This document shows, piece by piece, positions 57,940 to 64,000 of a stretch of DNA of 64,000 nt; positions within the stretch are counted from its first letter, which is position 1; every line of letters begins with the position of its first letter. The DNA comes from Lasiosphaeris hirsuta (Eukaryota > Ascomycota > Sordariomycetes > Sordariales > Lasiosphaeriaceae), in NCBI GenBank assembly GCA_030549175.1, contig JAUKUA010000006.1:682001-746000 (forward strand), read 5' to 3'. The translations under genes were made by a program, and so were the position numbers. The notes under the pieces were generated by a model. It was not told the origin of the DNA. It ran no database searches and saw only the letters and a list, made by a program, of their open reading frames with translations.

Positions 57940-59959
57940 TGTTTACTTTCCTCTGTTTCTTACATTACTAACGGCTACAACCCGAGGCTAGGTACCAGTG
58001 CCACCCCCGCCTCCGGCGGGGAGAGGGTAGCTTTAGAAAATATTATTATCATTTTGTATCAACGCTTTTTAGTAAGATTTTAGATTGAGCTATGCCAGAA
58101 TAGCCTAAGCTTCCTAACTATCCAGTCCATCTATATTGTCTAATTCTATCTTCCTATACACTTTCTATCCTAATATGCAAGCCTACTGCCTACGTAATGA
58201 CATCCCAATTCCTAACTTCTAAGTCTCGGTATATGAGGTAAGGTTGAAGGTTTATATTGCTACCTAACTGATGCGTTTTCTCGCATAATTAAAGGGATGA
58301 CTGAAGCTGTTGGCGTTGTTGAAACGGCTCGTATATGGAGGGAAGGGGGAGCTTTAGCCCCTAACGAAATATATCGCCACATAAACGCTTAACAAAAATG
58401 CCGACGATAAGGCCTTTGTTCCAAAGTGAATGGGAGCTTGTACGATGTCTTTATGTATACCGTGTAAGACTAACGTAAACGAAGTAGTCTCCTTAAATGC
58501 CGTTTATTAATGTTTGCTACGTAACTAAGTGTAGTCACTGACCCTCCGAAAACTATTAAAGACGACGGAGAGACTAGTAACATCAAGGGGCGTACCTCAC
58601 GGGAAGAGCTCGAATGACTGCCATGCCCTAGGCTTACTATCTATGTCCCTTTCCTACTTATATAATTATTTTTGGACGGGACGTAGGCCGTTCTTTAGTT
58701 TATTTTTGTACATTTTAGGAAGGAGAAACAGGCTAAGGAGGTAACTGGATATACGAAGCTAGATGTCACGTTCCTTGATTCCGGATCTTAGGTACTGGCG
58801 GGCGGCTAGCGGTGTGACTCGGTGTAGCTAGGCTAGTGTACCGAAAAGCTCGGCTATCGATATTAGATGTTATACTTTGTTTACGTCCGGCTCGACATTA
58901 TTCCGACAGTCCGTAACTATGTATAGTATTATATTAGAGACCTTAGTATAGTTGGTATCATAAAAAGAAAGATAATCTGTATTTAAGCTATAATGAAAGG
59001 TAAGCTAGCTAATAACTATGTTCGACATATCTTATTTAAGTGACTTTAATAGTAGTATCGGAATAAACATAGCTGTTAAGCTGGGTACATGGCCGTAGTT
59101 AACTACTAGGTACCTACGAAACGAAGCTAACGTGGTTAGCGGTCGCCCTCTTACGCGTTGCCGCTTCTATTAGCCCTTAGAACATAGTTACTAAAGTCTA
59201 ATCTTTGTTATTATCCTAAGCGTCTAAGAAATAGCTACTATTATTATCTATGTTCCATTTACTATTATCATCGTTATCATCTATGTTACCTAAGGCTATC
59301 CTACCGTCCTTACTAATGGTTATGTCTACTTTTGTATCGTTAACCTTATGAAGAAGCTTAGGCTTCTTTACCTTTTCTAAGTCTAATGTCTCCTCGGCCT
59401 TATGTTTGTTTTTATTTATTGTTATACGGTTAGTTAATAATCTGCTTTATATGATTTATGTTCGTAGTTTTCGTATTTACCTTAGGCTATCGCCGTCGTT
59501 TTATCCTAGTAGATTAATCCGGTTTAGTAATCTACCTATTAACTCCAAAGTCTTAATATTGTCTAGACCGGTATCACTGACTGTGTCGACAAGTATATTA
59601 TTATTATTAAGGTCGGTACCGTACCTAGCGTTAAGCTTACGTTTATTGTACTCGTAGTATTTACTAGTTACTGTTACTAAAGGATATAATAAGGTCTTCG
59701 TTATGTAAGACTCGAGTATATACGCTTTATATATATCTAACCTATTTACTTCTTGTCCGTAGTCACGGTACCGAAAAGGTTTCTGAAACTCCTTTTTATA
59801 CGTACGAACAAGATGCCGATAAACGTTTTAGAAAACTTTATTATAGAGCTAGTAACGTTGGAATAGACGGTACGAAACCGGCTAGTAGGCCTATAAATGC
59901 TTAAGCTACTTATTTAGTTTTATGTTTAGTAAATGTTTACATTTCTTATATGAAATCTA

Positions 59960-62072
59960 CTTACTCGGCTTTGTGTACTTGTAGTTTATATAGCTGGTAA
60001 ATATGTCGAGTGAAATGCTCGAGCTATAGAAACAAGGGATGGATTTAATAATAAGTTTTAGGGTGAAGTTTAGGCCGTGGAATGTCGCGTAATAGATAGA
60101 CTATGTATTCGAGCCGGCGGCTACTTCGATATGCTTCTTATGTACGGCATAAGCGAGGTACTTATGTAGTCGTAGAAAATCGTCCTCGTACATCATCTCG
60201 ATATGCCTCGTGAGACTAGGAAAGGTGGAAAATGACGCCTTATATAGGAGGTATTGAAAATCAGCTGCCTTTACTATGTCAGGTCCCGCTTTACGTAGGT
60301 TATCTAAAAGAAGTTTTATCTATCGTATATTAACTACCCGGACCGGCATGTCGGTAGCTTAGGTACGGCAGTTCTTCCTAGATGATAGTTTCAGTAGAAA
60401 TTGGAATATGGTAGCTCCGTTGTAGGTTAGGGAAAGAGTAGTCCTTTCTTTAAGGGCTTTAGACCGAATGACGTCCATTAGTAAGTCACGAGCCTTATGC
60501 TCGTCGATCTAGTTAAAAAACTAGGCCCTTTTGAGGTTAAGCTGAAGGGCTGATAGTATTTTGATCCGAACCTTATATCGATTCCGTAGTAGAGTCCTCT
60601 CACGTCCGGTAGCCTTTTTGATTTCTAAGTGAAATGTGGTAATGTCGTTACGAAGTTTAAATTAAGAAAGTTCATACGGTATCAAGTTAATTGGGGCGTC
60701 TTTATCGCCTGTGAAAAAGAAGTCTTCCCACATAGCTAGGAAAGGCCGGTCTTGTCCCGCCTCCTTTGTTAGAAGCTTTATAAGGTTAGCCGAGAGAGAT
60801 ACTTAGTAGTTATTTTTAAATATGTCGATTGAGTTGGAGAATATATAGTAATATAGGACGTTCCTAAGGGTACCTAGGTAGAAGTGGAGAAAGGTAGTTA
60901 GAAAGGACGTTATTTGAGAAACTGCTCGGTAGGCCACGTACCTATTGTTCTACCTTCTACTTTAACTCGTATGTAGTAAAAGCGGGGAGAGTCTCTAGTG
61001 CCGCTTATGATACACGTACGTTTCTACACCTAGTGTAAAGTAGTGTCAGAAATGTTAATAATATACTTGTCTAACATAGATTTCTTTCATTTTAGCGGGA
61101 TATATTTAGCTTCTTCTCAAAGGGACTAACTATAAAGATCTTTAAGTAACTTAAAGTCGGCGGTAAAGGTATTTAGTCTAATTCCGAGATTTATAATAAG
61201 GCCCGGTAGGTTAAAAAGTGGGTTAGGATTAGTTATAACTATGAAGGTAATCTACGGAAACATTTTTAAGTTATACTTCTGACGTTGCTTGAATTTGATC
61301 CTCTTTATATGAACCTCGTAAGCCAGCTTGGTTCTGCCGTCGGAAAGAGTGATAAACCTAAGTTAAAACTAAGAGAATTTCATCGTCCGTAAGGACTTCG
61401 GCCGGAAGCCGCCGAGCGCGGACAGTAGCTAGATAACGTGGACGTGTAGCCTCGTGAGCGGAGTATAAGAGATATAGGCCGCCTTTACCTACAGATCGTG
61501 GAGAACAGTTCTGACAGCCGAAGGTGTCGTTACGACCTTTTGGTAAGGAGAGTCGAGGAGTAGGTCCTCCTCCAACGCCAGGTCCTCATAGATCCACTGA
61601 CCTCCGTAGGCTAGTCAGTATCGAGCACGCGTCCGTAACAATATGGGAAAAAGGTATGACTAACTAGGACAACCTTGAATCTAGGCCCTATAAGGCAGCT
61701 CTCTACGTCATAGAGCTACTGGAGTCTCTAGAAACGGGCTTTCTTAGGCTGAGCCCGCCTCTTAGTCTCCATGACATGGAAATCGGCGGCGGCAACGAGC
61801 GCCCTCTAGATATTAACGACGGTCGAAGCATGTGTGACTGTTCGCACTTTTACGCACTCCCGCGCGTCGAGAACGGTACGTATCTGTAGCGCGTTCCGTA
61901 CGTAGCTTCTAAGGAATACTTTGATCGCGTGGAGTCCCCCATCACGGCCAAGAAGAAACTCTTCCCAGGCGTGAGCCGAGTCTATCTTGGACAAACGACA
62001 GAAGCTATGGAGCCGGCTTAGCGATGAGAATTTACTTATGAAAGGCTTACTTACCCTTCCCAGAGCTTCCAT
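59960..62072 (-). pseudogene. RIP-degraded DUF3435 protein, FluG-like subtype (candidate captain at element edge)
   Basis: Minus-strand relic of about 700 codons starting near 62072. N-terminal: WEEFLLGRDGGLHAIKVFL, RTVTHASTVVNI-stop-RALVAAAD. Then the region before the core: WIYEDLALEEDLLL and LTRLHVHVI-stop-LLSALGGFRP (the LLSAxGGFRPGxL Arg-box of the family), KFKQRQKYN, NPLFNLPGLIINLGIRL, FKLLKDLYS, SIDIFKNNY, LIKLLTKEAGQDRPF, DAPINLIPYELS, LRNDITTFHLEIKKATG and RERTLLRNRYKV. These follow fungal proteins named FluG-domain/DUF3435, a tyrosine recombinase group distinct from the relic at 24.2 kb. Stops coincide with Gln, Trp and Arg. Being the first gene inside the right border and pointing inward fits a Starship captain. 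Confidence 0.75.
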
Positions 62073-62954
62073 ACCCGGTGCCTTGTAAAGCTTGTGGACT
62101 TGTCGACAAGAGGGCCGTTCTGTTTATCTGGCCGGCTCTTAACGTCCTCGAAAAGCAGCTGGAAATCCCGCTCTTACCCAGTAGGCTGAGCGGACATTTA
62201 GTCAAGCCAGCCACATTGAGGAAGACGGCCGGCCATCACGTTGACCTCGTTGGGAAGTACTGGTAGTACCATGAAGGGCGATTGGGCCTGGTGTTAAAAC
62301 TTCAAATGACCGGCGAAGGTACACAGGAGGGATGAGGGCAGAGTTGAAGAGATAACAAAAATAAGAATCCCGGGGGGGGGGGGAGAGGGTGGGGAGAAGG
62401 GTGGGTTAAGAGCACCGTGAACACCACAGGATGCCTTACTCCTGGAGCCCCGGCTCCCCTCTCCCTTTCATCCATCGCCCACGGTAGGGGGGTCAAAAAG
62501 GAGGAATTTGGCCATACTGTGCGTTGAGTTGGTCGGGAAGGGTGGGTGGGGGGGGGGAAGGGGGCACCGAGAAGACCGGTGCTCCTCCGTCTCCTCAAGT
62601 AACGGTATCCGAGAAAGGCGGCGGCCACATCGGCTCCGTTTTCAAGATCTCCCGGCCCGGTGCACGTGACATGCAGGGTTAGGGTTGATAGACCCCTAAA
62701 AAACTCGGCCGCCCCACATAACCCCACTTTTAGCCCCACTTATGTAGAAACAGGACCATGACTTTTCCAGTAGGTATGGTCGTATGTGCTTGCTTGAGCG
62801 GATGTTTTGGGTTATGGAGAGGTGGGATGGCTGAACGAAGGAATAAAAGAAGGGCTCGAATGTGCGCCTCGTTCCGAAGTTGGCAAAACAAAAGAGCAGA
62901 GGGCAATGTGCAGCCCCCTAGTAGAACAGGGGGACAGCAACGCAAAAGTATGAG
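62073..62954. other. Right border of RIP block 2 and intergenic DNA
   Basis: Composition returns to normal within about 62080-62350. Two G-runs lie at 62372-62383 and 62548-62557 with further G-triplets around (potential G-quadruplex), and a telomere-like AGGGTTAGGGTT at 62675-62686. No gene recognised; 62078-62266 is open but without a domain. Confidence 0.5.
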
Positions 62955-63026
62955 TAGCTGCGGTTGGTTTCGATCCAACGACCTCCGGGTTATGAGCCCG
63001 GCGCGCTTCCGCTTCGCCACGCAGCT
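62955..63026 (-). tRNA. Initiator tRNA-Met (CAT)
   Basis: Minus strand cloverleaf without intron: acceptor AGCTGCG pairs with CGCAGCT, D-arm GCGAAGCGGAAGCGC, anticodon arm CCGGG-CTCATAA-CCCGG, T-arm GTTGG-ATCGAAA-CCAAC, discriminator A. Initiator hallmarks: A1-U72 first pair, AUCG in place of TTCG in the T-loop, and G-C pairs at the base of the anticodon stem. A T run follows at 62947-62944. It lies about 0.7 kb outside RIP block 2. Confidence 0.96.
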
Positions 63027-63152
63027 TGTTGCTGTTGAACCTGTTGAGAGAAGTGTTCGAATATGGATACTTGTGTGTTGCTGTGGATGATTATGAATTT
63101 TATATGGATGCGTTGAAGGATGGATGCCCATGTACCAAATGTCAAGCCCAAA

Positions 63153-64000
63153 TCACTGGTAACTCAACGTCAATAAATATGGTTTTCTCTCTCGCAAATC
63201 TAAAATCATCTGCCCAAACAGTCCATTGGCCCATGAGAACCTAGGCACGGTGGTCAGTACAAGTAACAACCCTAGTTTTAGCACGGGAAAGGGTCTTGGG
63301 AGGACTCACCATTGCCGCGTCCACACACTCTGATCATGCGTGTTGATGGATTCATGGATCAATCCAAGTCCATTTGTTGACGAAAGTAGCTGTTTTAGGG
63401 ATTCGACGATCTCGGCATCGTCATCGGTTGTCAAAATGCGCACAATCAGGCTCATGGGCCAAGCCATCCCAGGGCCGACATGGGGTCCACCCGTTCTGCG
63501 AGGTCGAGTCAGTGTGTGCCTGCCCTGGGAATTCGCTGTCTAGGAGACGTCGAGGTGACTTACGAGTTGATGACTGGTCCAAACATGAAATAGGGGTTGT
63601 CCTTACTGAGAACAAAGCGCCTCGTGCTGAGGTAGATTGGGTCGTTGCGGTCCACATAACCAAACATGGGGGCGCTCAGGAGGCTGGGGATGTTGGCGTC
63701 ATCCTGCGTTTTTCATGTCAGTTCACTTCATTCCCCTCCACGCGTAAATAGCCAGAAAGGGGTAGCTTACCATTGCGTTAAAACTCCCATATCCATCCAC
63801 TTCGTATGCGTAGATCTTACCATACAGCCGATGGTTCACTCTCCCATGCTTCTCAATCCCGGCTTTGATGCTCGCCGAGAACCTCCTCATACTCCTCGCC
63901 ATCCCCCTCTTCCCCAGCTTGTCCGCGATATCGGCGCACAGCCCTAGATACCTCGAAAACATCATATTGGCGGGCACGAACAGCTGGAACGTACACGCAT
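63153..64000 (-). CDS. GH125 exo-alpha-1,6-mannosidase (DUF1237), 5' end outside window, four exons seen
   Basis: Glycoside hydrolase that trims alpha-1,6-mannose from N-glycans or mannans. Exons on the minus strand: 64000-63771, 63703-63564, 63495-63310, 63240-63153, with 67-69 nt introns (GTAAGC, GTAAGT, GTGAGT donors) and continuous frame; TGA at 63155-63153. Family blocks in order: [36 protein letters not shown] then [34 protein letters not shown]-like [29 protein letters not shown] and [12 protein letters not shown]. The HES block and the EVDGYG/DDAN block are the expected active-site regions. Often secreted in fungi; the signal peptide would be outside the window. Confidence 0.9.

Larger units (their letters stand above)
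46700..62300. mobile_element. RIP block 2: degenerate mobile-element tract with gene relics
   Basis: A 15.6 kb tract with the same CpA/TpG depletion and TpA excess as block 1. Relics of HET, DUF3723 and a FluG-like DUF3435 gene are readable. Small islands with more CpA remain (about 49900-50040, 56740-56880, 57390-57650). Stretches with nothing recognised: 47.6-48.8, 53.6-54.2, 54.5-55.4, 55.8-57.5 and 57.95-59.9 kb. The DUF3435 relic lies at the right edge and reads inward, as a Starship captain does. Confidence 0.75.

Overview
This window looks like nuclear DNA of a filamentous ascomycete (Pezizomycotina, most likely Sordariomycetes). Genes carry short GT-AG introns of about 50-115 nt. The families present are typical of these fungi: type III polyketide synthase, HET-domain protein, BCS1-like ATPase, FunK1 kinase, DUF3435, DUF3723 and GH125. 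Two long tracts carry the mark of repeat-induced point mutation (RIP): CpA/TpG are scarce, TpA abundant and CpG kept, and stops fall where related proteins have Gln, Trp or Arg.

Layout. (1) 1-16.3 kb is ordinary gene-rich DNA: the 3' part of a type III PKS gene (+), an MFS phosphate/glycerophosphodiester-type permease (-), a cytochrome P450 (-), poly(A)-binding protein PAB1 (-), a HUL5/UBE3C-type HECT ubiquitin ligase (+) and a tRNA-Cys-like gene (-). (2) 16.7-32.4 kb is RIP block 1. It has no intact gene, but correcting by eye for RIP stops reveals relics of a chromodomain protein, an Est1-type DNA/RNA-binding protein, a full-length DUF3435 protein (the family of Starship captain tyrosine recombinases), a sirtuin with a partial duplicate, and a FunK1 kinase. 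(3) 32.4-46.7 kb is an island of normal composition: a broken Q-rich gene, an AAA ATPase fragment, an intact BCS1-like AAA ATPase, an FHA-like/protein kinase gene with a degenerate DFG motif, a protein with two copies of an unnamed motif, and a HET-domain gene. Much of its right third is unassigned. (4) 46.7-62.3 kb is RIP block 2, with relics of an HET-domain gene, a DUF3723 gene and a second DUF3435 gene (FluG-like subtype) that sits at the extreme right edge and reads inward. (5) 62.3-64 kb is normal again: an initiator tRNA-Met (-) and the 3' part of a GH125 gene (-).

Interpretation. A DUF3435 gene at an edge reading inward, together with DUF3723 and HET-type relics, is the known layout of Starship giant transposons. 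The 45 kb between the flanking house-keeping genes may therefore be one or two nested fossil Starships. The non-RIP island with its HET, kinase and ATPase genes could be surviving cargo or trapped host DNA. An inverted repeat of about 370 bp (32.0-32.4 and 55.4-55.8 kb) and a shared hairpin link the two blocks. Family assignments of relics rest on remembered family patterns read by eye; no searches were run. Splice sites of intact genes were inferred by eye from GT/AG signals and reading-frame continuity.
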